From the NCBI GenBank assembly GCA_947465275.1, contig CANIAI010000079.1, forward strand, positions 1-8,522: a stretch of 8,522 nucleotides of DNA, given 5' to 3'. This document shows positions 1 to 6,328 of this stretch, piece by piece. The translations under genes were made by a program, and so were the position numbers. Each line of letters starts with the position of its first letter. The first letter of the stretch is position 1. The notes under the pieces are model-generated. The model was not told the DNA's origin. It was given only the letters and a program-made list of their open reading frames with translations, and did no database searches. This DNA comes from Acidobacteriota bacterium (GTDB lineage: Bacteria > Acidobacteriota > Vicinamibacteria > Vicinamibacterales > UBA2999).

Positions 1-534
1 GTGAAACTGCTCTTCGAGAGCCCCGAGGCGGCGCGCGCGGCAATCCTCGCGACCGGGGCGACGCCCCTGCGCGCCCGGCGGCTGCAGGAAGACGCCCTGT
101 TCGACTACACGGACGAGACGCTGCGTCGCCGCCGGTGCGTGGTCCGCATCCGCACCGAGGACGGGCACAGCGTGCTGACCTTCAAGGGACCGGCGCAGGG
201 CGGCACCATGAAGGTGCGCGAGGAGCGGGAGACCGCCGTGGCCGACGGCGGAGTGCTGCGCCACCTGTTCGACCAGCTCGGCCTGCACGTCTGGTTCCGC
301 TACGAGAAGTATCGCGAGGAGTTCGCCGCCGGCGGCCTGACGATCGCGGTCGACGAGACGCCGGTCGGCACCTACGTCGAGGTCGAGGGCGATGAGGAGG
401 GCATCCTCGCCATGACCGCCGCCCTCGGCCGCAGCGAGCGCGACTTCATCGTCGACTCGTACCGCGCCCTGTTCCTCAAGCACCGCGAGGCCTGCGGCCT
501 GACCGGTCCCTACATGCTCTTCCCGCAGGCATGA
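1..534 (+). CDS. CYTH-domain protein (class IV adenylate cyclase / triphosphate tunnel family), probably 5'-partial
   Basis: CYTH proteins fold into a beta-barrel tunnel that binds triphosphate substrates such as ATP, thiamine triphosphate or inorganic triphosphate with a divalent metal; the substrate cannot be told from sequence here. Numbering from the GTG at base 1, visible family features are K2 followed by L3, basic strands around R49/R51 (VVRIR), TFKGP with K62, the acidic REERE segment (73-77), YEKYREEF (101-108) with K103 and R105, VDE (118-120), and VEVEG with E127 and E129. The family signature ExExK lies at the extreme N terminus. Only its final V-K-L is present, so the first codon is probably an internal valine and the true start lies upstream of the window. 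The stop overlaps the next ATG as ATGA, which implies translational coupling to the nucleotidyltransferase. No signal peptide or membrane segment is seen, so it is likely cytoplasmic. The family call is firm; the function is open. Confidence 0.85.
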   Translation: MKLLFESPEAARAAILATGATPLRARRLQEDALFDYTDETLRRRRCVVRIRTEDGHSVLTFKGPAQGGTMKVREERETAVADGGVLRHLFDQLGLHVWFRYEKYREEFAAGGLTIAVDETPVGTYVEVEGDEEGILAMTAALGRSERDFIVDSYRALFLKHREACGLTGPYMLFPQA

Positions 535-1472
535 TCCCGGCGCTCGTCCTCACGGCCGGTCTCGCGACCCGTTTGCGTCCGCTCTCGCACGTGCGGGCGA
601 AGGCAGCCCTGCCGATCGGCGGCGAACCGCTCGCGCGGCGGATCCTGCGGCAACTGGCTGGCGCGGGCGTCACCGACGCCGTCCTGAACCTGCACCACCT
701 GCCCGAGACGCTCACGCGCCGGCTCGGCGACGGGTCTGACATCGGCGTGCGGGTGCGCTATTCGTGGGAAGCGCCCGAGGTCCTCGGGTCGGCCGGCGGA
801 CCGCGCCACGCCGCGCCGCTGGTCGGCGCGCCGCGCTTCCTGATCGTCAACGGCGATACCCTCACCGACGCCGACCTCGGCGGCCTGCTGGACGCGCACG
901 CCGCACACGACGCGCTGGTCACGATGGCGGTGATCCCGAACACGACGCCAGACCGCTACAGCGGGCTGCGCCTCGACGCGGACGGCCGCATGCTCGGCGT
1001 CGTCCCACGCGGGTCGAGCGAGCCCTCGTTCCACTTCATCGGGATCCAGGTGGTCGAGACGCGCGCCGTGATGGGGCTGGCCGACGGCATCCCCGCCGAG
1101 TCGGTGCGCGAGCTGTACCCGGCGCTCACGGCGGCGCGGGCCGGGGCGGTGCGGGCGCACGTGTGCGACGCGTCGTTCCTCGACATCGGCACCCCGGCGG
1201 ACTACGCGCGCACGTGCGTGACGCTCAACGCGCGGGAGGGACGGGTGGGCGAACGGGGCGCGCGCGTCGAGGTGGCCCCCTCGGCGCGGGTCGACGACAC
1301 CATCCTGTGGGACGATGTGCGGGTCGGCGCGGACGCGACGCTGCGCGACTGCATCGTGACCGACGGCGTGACCATTCCCGCCGGCGCCTCGTGGGCCGGC
1401 CAGATCATCCGCCGGGGCGACACCCCGGCAGACCTCCTGATCTCGCCGGTCTCTCCAGCGGACCGCTCATGA
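531..1472 (+). CDS. Sugar-1-phosphate nucleotidyltransferase with C-terminal beta-helix (MurU/GlmU-like)
   Basis: A 313-residue enzyme of the family that transfers a nucleotidyl group from an NTP to a sugar 1-phosphate, releasing pyrophosphate. The N-terminal Rossmann-like domain carries the nucleotide-binding segment AGLATRLRPL (9-18) with R14 and the nearby K24, GSAGG (86-90) for sugar or base contact, and NGD (107-109). D109 and D218 (in FLDIGTP, 216-222) are the likely magnesium ligands. Residues about 243-290 show hexapeptide-like periodicity (VEVAPSARV, VRVGADA, VTIPAGA), which fits a left-handed beta-helix. MurU proteins of about 220 residues lack that extension. The third residue of the usual G-x-G loop is Ala12. 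The ATG sits in an ATGA overlap with the upstream CYTH gene, and the stop forms another ATGA with the kinase downstream. With an AmgK-like kinase as neighbour, UDP-MurNAc formation during cell-wall recycling is a reasonable inference. GDP-mannose-type or other sugar substrates cannot be excluded. Confidence 0.87.
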   Translation: MIPALVLTAGLATRLRPLSHVRAKAALPIGGEPLARRILRQLAGAGVTDAVLNLHHLPETLTRRLGDGSDIGVRVRYSWEAPEVLGSAGGPRHAAPLVGAPRFLIVNGDTLTDADLGGLLDAHAAHDALVTMAVIPNTTPDRYSGLRLDADGRMLGVVPRGSSEPSFHFIGIQVVETRAVMGLADGIPAESVRELYPALTAARAGAVRAHVCDASFLDIGTPADYARTCVTLNAREGRVGERGARVEVAPSARVDDTILWDDVRVGADATLRDCIVTDGVTIPAGASWAGQIIRRGDTPADLLISPVSPADRS

Positions 1473-2566
1473 CCGACCAGTCCACACCCCAGCCCACGCC
1501 GGACCGGCGCCACGACGACCCGCTCGACGTCCGCGGACGGCTCGAGCGATACCTGACCGACAGCGGCCTCGCGGCGCGGGGCGCCACGCTCGTGCCGCTC
1601 ACCGGCGATGCCTCGGACCGCCGCTACTTCCGGGTGCTGCTGCACGGCGAGCCGTCGCGGGTGCTGGCCGTCCACCCGGGGCCGATCGACTCGGCCACGC
1701 TGCCCTTCGTGGGGGTGGCGCGCCTGCTCGCGCGCATGCCGGTGCCGGTGCCGACCATCATCGACGCCGCCGACGCGCTCGGCATCCTCGCCCTCGAGGA
1801 TCTCGGCGACGTGACCTTGCAGGCGCACCTCGGCACGACCACCCCCGAGCGGCACCTGGCGCTCTACGAGGAGGCCGTGGGCCTGATCGCGACCCTGCAG
1901 CGACGCGGGTCGGAACTCGCCGACCCCGCGCTGCTCCCGTACCAGCTCGCCTTCGACGTCGAGAAGCTGATGTGGGAGCTGCAGTTCTTCACCACGCACT
2001 TCCTCACGGCGTACAAGGGCGCCAGCCTGGCCGACGAGGCGCGGGAGCAGCTGGCGGACGAGTATCTCGACATCACGACGGAACTCGCCGCGGAGCCCCG
2101 CGTGGTCTGTCACCGCGACTATCACAGCCGGAACCTGATGCTGCACGGCGAGCGGCTGTACCTGATCGACTTCCAGGACGCGCGCCTCGGTCCCGACACC
2201 TACGACCTCGCGTCGCTGCTGCGCGACTCGTACGTCGACTTCACCGATGCGCAGGTGGAGCACCTGATGCGCGTCTTCGTCGCCCGGCGCGACGGGCTGC
2301 CGGCCGGGGTGGTTCCCGACGAGACCGCCATGGCGACCTTCCGGCGGCGGTTCGACCTGATGGCGCTGCAGCGGAACCTGAAGGCGCTCGGCACCTTCGG
2401 CTTCCAGGCGACCACCCGGGACAACCCGGTCTACCTCCAGTACATCCCGCGGACGCTGGCGCACGTGCGCGAGAACCTGTTGCGGCACACCCGATTCGAG
2501 CAACTGCACCGCCTGCTGGCCGAACACGTCGAGGAATTGCGGCCGGGCGGGTTGCCCGTACAATGA
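1469..2566 (+). CDS. AmgK-like sugar kinase (APH phosphotransferase family)
   Basis: This 365-residue protein is a kinase of the aminoglycoside phosphotransferase fold. Residues 46-55 (GDASDRRYFR) form the N-lobe nucleotide loop. LEDLGD follows in the hinge region. HRDYHSRNLM (215-224) is the catalytic loop with D217 as base and N222, and LIDFQDA (232-238) supplies the metal-binding D234. The C-terminal LQRNLKALGTFGF and YIPRTL segments resemble AmgK, which phosphorylates free MurNAc or GlcNAc at the anomeric carbon. The frame stays open far upstream, but ATG 1469 is chosen because it overlaps the nucleotidyltransferase stop as ATGA and the family fold begins shortly after it. A kinase making a sugar 1-phosphate next to a nucleotidyltransferase that consumes one is the arrangement known for amgK-murU in Pseudomonas. 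Resistance to aminoglycosides is not a likely role. The exact sugar is inferred. Confidence 0.85.
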   Translation: MTDQSTPQPTPDRRHDDPLDVRGRLERYLTDSGLAARGATLVPLTGDASDRRYFRVLLHGEPSRVLAVHPGPIDSATLPFVGVARLLARMPVPVPTIIDAADALGILALEDLGDVTLQAHLGTTTPERHLALYEEAVGLIATLQRRGSELADPALLPYQLAFDVEKLMWELQFFTTHFLTAYKGASLADEAREQLADEYLDITTELAAEPRVVCHRDYHSRNLMLHGERLYLIDFQDARLGPDTYDLASLLRDSYVDFTDAQVEHLMRVFVARRDGLPAGVVPDETAMATFRRRFDLMALQRNLKALGTFGFQATTRDNPVYLQYIPRTLAHVRENLLRHTRFEQLHRLLAEHVEELRPGGLPVQ

Positions 2567-2568
2567 GG
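2565..2568 (+). promoter_or_regulatory. Shine-Dalgarno for the isomerase gene
   Basis: GAGG lies 5 nt before the GTG at 2574 and overlaps the TGA of the kinase gene. It supports the GTG start; the ATG at 2563 is in another frame. Confidence 0.5.
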
Positions 2569-2573
2569 CGTCC

Positions 2574-3425
2574 GTGTCCGACCGTCGCTTCGGCGTCTCC
2601 ACGCATCTGTTCCACGACACCCGACTGAGCCGCGAGCAGCTGGTCGAGGTGGCGGCGCACGGATTCGAAGCCGTCGAGCTGGTCGCCACCCGGTCGCACT
2701 TCGACTATACGAACGACGCCGCCGTGGCCGACCTTCGCGCCTGGTTGTCGGACACCGGGCTCACGCTGCACTCGGTGCATGCCCCGGTCGCCGAAGCCCG
2801 GCAGGGAGGCCAGTGGGTGAACCCGCTCTCGACGGCGGCCGGCGACGAGACTCGGCGCAGGGCGGCCGTCGCCCAGGTGCTGTCAGTCCTCGCGCTGGGA
2901 CCGAAACTGCCATACCGTGACCTGGTCGTCCACCTCGGGGTGTCGGCGACGCAGGCGGGGGCGGCTGGCGACAATGCCCGGGACGCGGCCCGGCGCAGCG
3001 CCCAGGAGATCGTCGAGGCGGCGGACGGCACCGGCATCCGTGTCGCGTTCGAGGTGATGCCGAACGCCCTCGCGACGCCCGACGCGCTGGTCCACCTGCT
3101 CGAGGAGGAACTCGAGGGCACCGACGCGGGCATCTGCCTCGACTACGGACACGCGCACCTGGGCGGTGACCTGTGCGACGCGATCGAGACCGTGTCGGGG
3201 CACGTGGTCGCGGTGCACCTGCACGACAACGACGGGCGGCGCGACGCGCACCGGGTCCCGGGCGCCGGCACGATCGACTGGCCGGCGGCGATGATGGAAA
3301 CCCAGAAGATCGGGTACGACGGCATCCTGATGTTCGAGATTGCCGACCCGGGTGACCCGGTCGGCGCCCTGGTGCGGGCGGCGCGCGCGCGCACCCGCCT
3401 CGAAGAGACGTTCATCACGTTCTGA
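2574..3425 (+). CDS. Sugar phosphate isomerase/epimerase, xylose-isomerase-like TIM barrel
   Basis: A 283-residue protein of the xylose isomerase-like TIM-barrel superfamily, which includes metal-dependent sugar and inositol isomerases, 3-epimerases and endonuclease IV. Likely metal and catalytic residues are at the usual strand ends: E160 in FEVMPN, D190 and H193 in CLDYGHAH, H215/H217 in VHLHDND, and E255 in FEIAD. RVPGAGTIDW after the HDND motif is the typical loop of this family. The N terminus reads directly into strand 1 (FGVSTHLF), so the GTG start is well placed, and GAGG lies 5 nt upstream. It follows the kinase by 7 nt and is surely in the same transcript. This family is broad and substrate cannot be assigned. 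Isomerisation or epimerisation of the sugar handled by the kinase and nucleotidyltransferase is a context inference only. No signal peptide is seen, so it is cytoplasmic. Confidence 0.85.
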   Translation: MSDRRFGVSTHLFHDTRLSREQLVEVAAHGFEAVELVATRSHFDYTNDAAVADLRAWLSDTGLTLHSVHAPVAEARQGGQWVNPLSTAAGDETRRRAAVAQVLSVLALGPKLPYRDLVVHLGVSATQAGAAGDNARDAARRSAQEIVEAADGTGIRVAFEVMPNALATPDALVHLLEEELEGTDAGICLDYGHAHLGGDLCDAIETVSGHVVAVHLHDNDGRRDAHRVPGAGTIDWPAAMMETQKIGYDGILMFEIADPGDPVGALVRAARARTRLEETFITF

Positions 3426-3439
3426 CCGCCCAGGCGGTC
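3424..3439 (+). other. Perfect GC hairpin at the isomerase stop
   Basis: GACCGC (3424-3429) and GCGGTC (3434-3439) form a 6-bp perfect stem with loop CCAG. The structure starts inside the TGA stop codon and occupies half of the 32-nt spacer before asnS. No T run follows, so it does not look like an intrinsic terminator. It may be an mRNA stability or processing element, or chance in GC-rich DNA. Confidence 0.4.
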
Positions 3440-3457
3440 GCTTCCGACAGAGCGCCC

Positions 3458-4750
3458 ATGCACGCACGCATCACGGACATCGCCGCACACGACCGCCAGC
3501 AGGTGACGATCGACGGGTGGCTGCACAACCGCCGGTCGAGCGGCAAGCTCCATTTCCTGATCGTGCGGGACGGCAGCGGATTCATCCAGGCGGTGATGTC
3601 GAAGGCCGCCGTGGGCGACGAGGCCTTCACGACGGCCGATCACCTCGGGCAGGAGACCTCGCTGTCGGTGACCGGCACGGTGCGCGCCGACAAACGCGCG
3701 CGGGGCGGCTACGAACTCGACGTCATCTCGATCGACGTGCACGGCGAGGCGCACGACTATCCGATCACGCCGAAGGAACATGGCGTCGACTACCTGATGG
3801 ACCGCCGGCACCTCTGGATTCGCTCCGAGCGGCAGACGGCGATCCTCCGGGTGCGGCACGAGGTGATCGATGCCGTGCGCGACTTCTTCAACAGCCGGGG
3901 CTTCATCCTCTGCGACACGCCGATCTTCACGCCGGCCGCCTGCGAAGGGACGACGACGCTCTTCCCGGTACAGTACTTCGACGACACCACCGCGTTCCTC
4001 ACGCAGAGCGGGCAGCTCTACAACGAGGCGAACGCGATGGCGCTGGGGCGTGTCTACGCGTTCGGCCCGACCTTCCGCGCCGAGAAGTCGAAGACGCGCC
4101 GGCACCTCACCGAATTCTGGATGGTCGAGCCCGAGATGGCGTACGCCACGCTCGATGACGTCATCGAGCTCGCGCAGGGGCTCATCACCAGCGTCGTCGC
4201 CCGGGTGCTCGACAGGCGCCGCACCGAGCTGCAGGTGCTCGAGCGCGACACGTCGAAGCTCGAGGCGATCACCGGCCCCTTTCCGCGGATCACCTACGAT
4301 GAAGCGGCGGCGCTGCTGAAGGAGAAGGGGCTGCCGTTCGAGTACGGCACCGACCTCGGCGGCACCGACGAGACCGTCCTCTCGGAACACTTCGACCGTC
4401 CGGTGTGCGTCACGCACTACCCGGCAGCGGTCAAGGCGTTCTACATGAAGCCCGACCCGGTGCAGTCGGACAAGGCGCTCTGCGTCGACGTGCTCGCCCC
4501 CGAGGGGTACGGCGAGATCATCGGCGGCGGCCAGCGTCTCGACGACCTCGACCTCCTCGTGCAGCGCATCAAGGATCACGGCCTCCCCCAGGAGGCGTTC
4601 GAGTGGTACCTCGACCTCCGCCGGTACGGCACCGTCCCGCACGGCGGGTTCGGCATGGGCATCGAGCGCTGCGTCGCCTGGATCTGCAAGCTGGAACACG
4701 TGCGCGAAACCATCCCGTACCCTCGAATGCTCTACCGGCTGTATCCGTGA
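3458..4750 (+). CDS. asnS: Asparaginyl-tRNA synthetase
   Basis: Class II aminoacyl-tRNA synthetase that activates asparagine with ATP and charges tRNA-Asn in the cytoplasm. The length of 430 residues matches the shorter bacterial form. Residues about 10-110 form the OB-fold anticodon-binding domain (VTIDGWLHNRRSSGKLHFL). The catalytic domain follows, with class II motif 2 from F206 (FRAEKS, then RRHLTEFWMVEPE), the GEIIGGGQR segment (352-360), WYLDLRRYG, and motif 3 GFGMGIER (397-404) with the ATP-binding R404. The C terminus IPYPRMLYRLYP is the AsnRS-type ending. EFWMVEPE favours AsnRS over AspRS. The segment usually GGSQR has Gly358 in place of Ser. The start ATG has only a weak upstream purine stretch (CAGAG). 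The stop overlaps the rimO GTG as GTGA, so rimO translation is probably coupled. Its presence suggests direct charging of tRNA-Asn rather than sole reliance on the GatCAB transamidation route. Confidence 0.96.
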   Translation: MHARITDIAAHDRQQVTIDGWLHNRRSSGKLHFLIVRDGSGFIQAVMSKAAVGDEAFTTADHLGQETSLSVTGTVRADKRARGGYELDVISIDVHGEAHDYPITPKEHGVDYLMDRRHLWIRSERQTAILRVRHEVIDAVRDFFNSRGFILCDTPIFTPAACEGTTTLFPVQYFDDTTAFLTQSGQLYNEANAMALGRVYAFGPTFRAEKSKTRRHLTEFWMVEPEMAYATLDDVIELAQGLITSVVARVLDRRRTELQVLERDTSKLEAITGPFPRITYDEAAALLKEKGLPFEYGTDLGGTDETVLSEHFDRPVCVTHYPAAVKAFYMKPDPVQSDKALCVDVLAPEGYGEIIGGGQRLDDLDLLVQRIKDHGLPQEAFEWYLDLRRYGTVPHGGFGMGIERCVAWICKLEHVRETIPYPRMLYRLYP

Positions 4751-6186
4751 CCACAAAGAAAATCGGGATGATCTCGCTCGGCTGTCCGAAGAACCTCGTG
4801 GATTCCGAGGTGATGCTCGGGTTGGCCCGCGAGGCCGGGCACGAGCTCACGCGCGACGCGAGCGAGGCGGACGTGCTCATCGTGAACACCTGCGCGTTCA
4901 TCGACCGGGCGAAGCAGGAGTCGATCGACACCATCCTCGAGATGGCCGAGCTGAAGAAGCAGGGGCGCTGTCGCACGCTGGTGGTCGCCGGCTGCATGGC
5001 CGAGCGCTACCGCGACGAGTTGCGGCGCGAGATTCCCGAAATCGACGCGGTGATCGGCACCGGCGAGGTCGACGCGATCGTCCAGGCGATTGGCGGCACC
5101 GCCGGGCTATCGCCGGTGTCCGGCGGGCGGCGCGTCATTCCGCTCACGGCGGTGGCGGGCGCTCCGGCTGCCGTCCTGGCGCCGGTCTCGACGCCGACTC
5201 CGGCGGCTGTTCCCGCCGCCCGTCCGACGTACCTCTACGACGCCGACACGCCGCGCCTGCTGGCCACGCCGCGCCACTATGCGTACCTGAAGATCGCCGA
5301 AGGGTGCGACTACAAGTGCGCCTTCTGCATCATCCCGACGCTGCGCGGGGCCTACCGCAGCCGGCCGATCGAGTCGATCGTGCGCGAGGCAGAGCGGCTG
5401 GCGACCCAGGGCGTACGCGAACTGCTGCTCGTGTCGCAGGACACGAGCTTCTACGGCGTCGATCGCGGTGAACGCGGGGCGCTCGCCACCCTGCTGCGGG
5501 CACTCAACGCGGTCGACGGGCTCGAGTGGATCCGCATGCTCTACCTCTACCCGACGACGATCGGTGACGACGTCCTCGACGCGATCGCGGAGAGCCCGAA
5601 GGTCTGCCGCTACATTGACCTGCCGCTGCAGCACGCCTCCGACGCCGTCCTCAAGCGGATGAAGCGGCCGGGCACGCGCGCCAGCTACGAGCGGCTGCTC
5701 GACCGTATCCGCCGCCGGCTCCCCGGTGTCACGCTGCGCACCACGTTCATCGTCGGCTTCCCGGGCGAGACCGAGGCCGACTTCGAGGCACTGAAGGCGT
5801 TCGTCTCGGCCGTGGAATTCGACCACGTCGGTGTCTTCACCTACTCCGACGAGGAGGGGACGACGGCGCACGACCTGCCCGACGACGTGCCGGCCGCCAC
5901 CAAGGGCCGCCGCCAGCGGGAACTGATGGCGCTGCAGAAGAAGATCGTCGCGCGCCGCCAGAAGGCGCGGGTGGGCGAAACAGTCCGGCTGCTGGTGGAC
6001 GGGCCGTCCGAGGAGCACGACCTCGTCCTGCGGGCCCGGCTCGAGGGACAGGCGCCCGACATCGACCCGCTGGTCTACCTCACCGAGTGCGACCCGTCGG
6101 CCTATACCGCGGGCCAGTTCATCCAGGCGACCCTCATCGGCAGCCGCGGCTACGACCTGCTCGCCCGGCCCGTCGACGACGAGTAG
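4747..6186 (+). CDS. rimO: Ribosomal protein S12 methylthiotransferase RimO
   Basis: Radical-SAM enzyme that adds a methylthio group to the beta-carbon of a conserved aspartate in ribosomal protein S12, using two 4Fe-4S clusters. The N-terminal MTTase domain holds cluster-binding C13 (SLGCPKNLVDSE), C49 (NTCAF) and C83 (GCMAERY). The radical-SAM motif is C187-x3-C191-x2-C194 (EGCDYKCAFC). LVSQDTSFYG, LYLYP and IDLPLQHASD follow, and the last 65 or so residues form a TRAM domain. SLGCPKNLVDSE and SQDTSFYG are RimO features, which separates it from MiaB. At 479 residues it is longer than the roughly 440 typical of the family: a Pro/Ala/Val-rich stretch near residues 116-161 separates the MTTase and radical-SAM domains. 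The GTG start overlaps the asnS TGA, and the protein begins directly with the first strand (KKIGMISLGCPKN), so no earlier start is needed. It is the last gene before the rimP leader. Confidence 0.95.
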   Translation: MTTKKIGMISLGCPKNLVDSEVMLGLAREAGHELTRDASEADVLIVNTCAFIDRAKQESIDTILEMAELKKQGRCRTLVVAGCMAERYRDELRREIPEIDAVIGTGEVDAIVQAIGGTAGLSPVSGGRRVIPLTAVAGAPAAVLAPVSTPTPAAVPAARPTYLYDADTPRLLATPRHYAYLKIAEGCDYKCAFCIIPTLRGAYRSRPIESIVREAERLATQGVRELLLVSQDTSFYGVDRGERGALATLLRALNAVDGLEWIRMLYLYPTTIGDDVLDAIAESPKVCRYIDLPLQHASDAVLKRMKRPGTRASYERLLDRIRRRLPGVTLRTTFIVGFPGETEADFEALKAFVSAVEFDHVGVFTYSDEEGTTAHDLPDDVPAATKGRRQRELMALQKKIVARRQKARVGETVRLLVDGPSEEHDLVLRARLEGQAPDIDPLVYLTECDPSAYTAGQFIQATLIGSRGYDLLARPVDDE

Positions 6187-6221
6187 CCAGACGAATATCG
6201 GCCCCACGGATGCCCTCTGCG

Positions 6222-6250
6222 TTGCCGGGACCGGCTGCGCGTGATACCGT
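6222..6250 (+). promoter_or_regulatory. Candidate sigma-70-type promoter for rimP-nusA-infB
   Basis: TTGCCG (6222-6227) and TACCGT (6245-6250) are spaced by 17 nt and match the -35 and -10 consensus at 4/6 and 3/6 positions. A start site near 6257 would give a leader of about 70 nt that includes both hairpins. A short inverted repeat, GCCGG-GA-CCGGC (6224-6235), overlaps the -35 box. The matches are modest, so the placement is tentative. Readthrough from asnS-rimO is an alternative source of transcript. Confidence 0.35.
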
Positions 6251-6268
6251 TAAAGGTCGACACCTAGA

Positions 6269-6281
6269 GGAGTAGGACTCC
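6269..6281 (+). promoter_or_regulatory. Leader hairpin adjoining the rimP attenuator
   Basis: GGAGT (6269-6273) and ACTCC (6277-6281) pair perfectly across the loop AGG. The stem ends exactly where the terminator stem begins, so the two could stack. It also hides the GAGGAG (6267-6272) that would serve the upstream GTG at 6284. A role as part of a regulatory leader fold is inferred. Confidence 0.45.
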
Positions 6282-6306
6282 AAGTGGGCTTGTGCCCGCT
6301 TTTTTT
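6282..6306 (+). terminator. Intrinsic terminator / attenuator in the rimP leader
   Basis: AAGTGGGC (6282-6289) pairs with GCCCGCTT (6294-6301) across the loop TTGT, with one G-U pair. The stretch 6300-6306 is seven T residues. This is a classical Rho-independent terminator shape on the plus strand. It ends 22 nt before the rimP start and lies after the candidate promoter, so it would act on transcripts entering rimP-nusA-infB, either as an attenuator or as a partial end for asnS-rimO. Attenuators before rimP are known in enterobacteria, and NusA affects pausing and termination, so feedback by NusA is plausible. It is not shown here. Confidence 0.75.
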
Positions 6307-6320
6307 GTTTGAGGGCGAAC

Positions 6321-6325
6321 AGGAG
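6321..6325 (+). promoter_or_regulatory. Shine-Dalgarno for rimP
   Basis: AGGAG lies 3 nt before the GTG at 6329. The spacing is short but the match is strong. It supports 6329 over the in-frame GTG at 6284, which lies inside the terminator stem. Confidence 0.55.
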
Positions 6326-6328
6326 ACC

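Noticed and set aside
764..1468. Upstream extension of the kinase reading frame to an ATG at 764
   Set aside because: The extension is Arg/Gly/Ala-rich, lies out of frame inside the nucleotidyltransferase and has no family similarity. The ATGA start at 1469 fits the AmgK-like fold.
1469..2566. Aminoglycoside resistance gene
   Set aside because: The APH fold is shared, but C-terminal motifs and the nucleotidyltransferase neighbour point to a sugar kinase.
1202..2689. Long antisense open frame of 495 codons opposite the kinase
   Set aside because: It is a GC-rich codon-position shadow with Arg/Val/Gln-rich composition and no motifs. The plus strand has clear catalytic motifs.
3143..4756. Long antisense open frame of 537 codons opposite asnS
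   Set aside because: Opposite a highly conserved tRNA synthetase; rich in Arg, Val and His with no recognisable domain.
5107..6207. Antisense open frame of 366 codons opposite rimO
   Set aside because: Shadow of rimO coding bias with no domain or convincing start signal.
6284..6328. GTG 6284 as the true RimP start
   Set aside because: It would translate the terminator stem and T run into a leader unlike RimP. GTG 6329 has an adjacent AGGAG and a family-like N terminus. It is kept only as a regulatory possibility.
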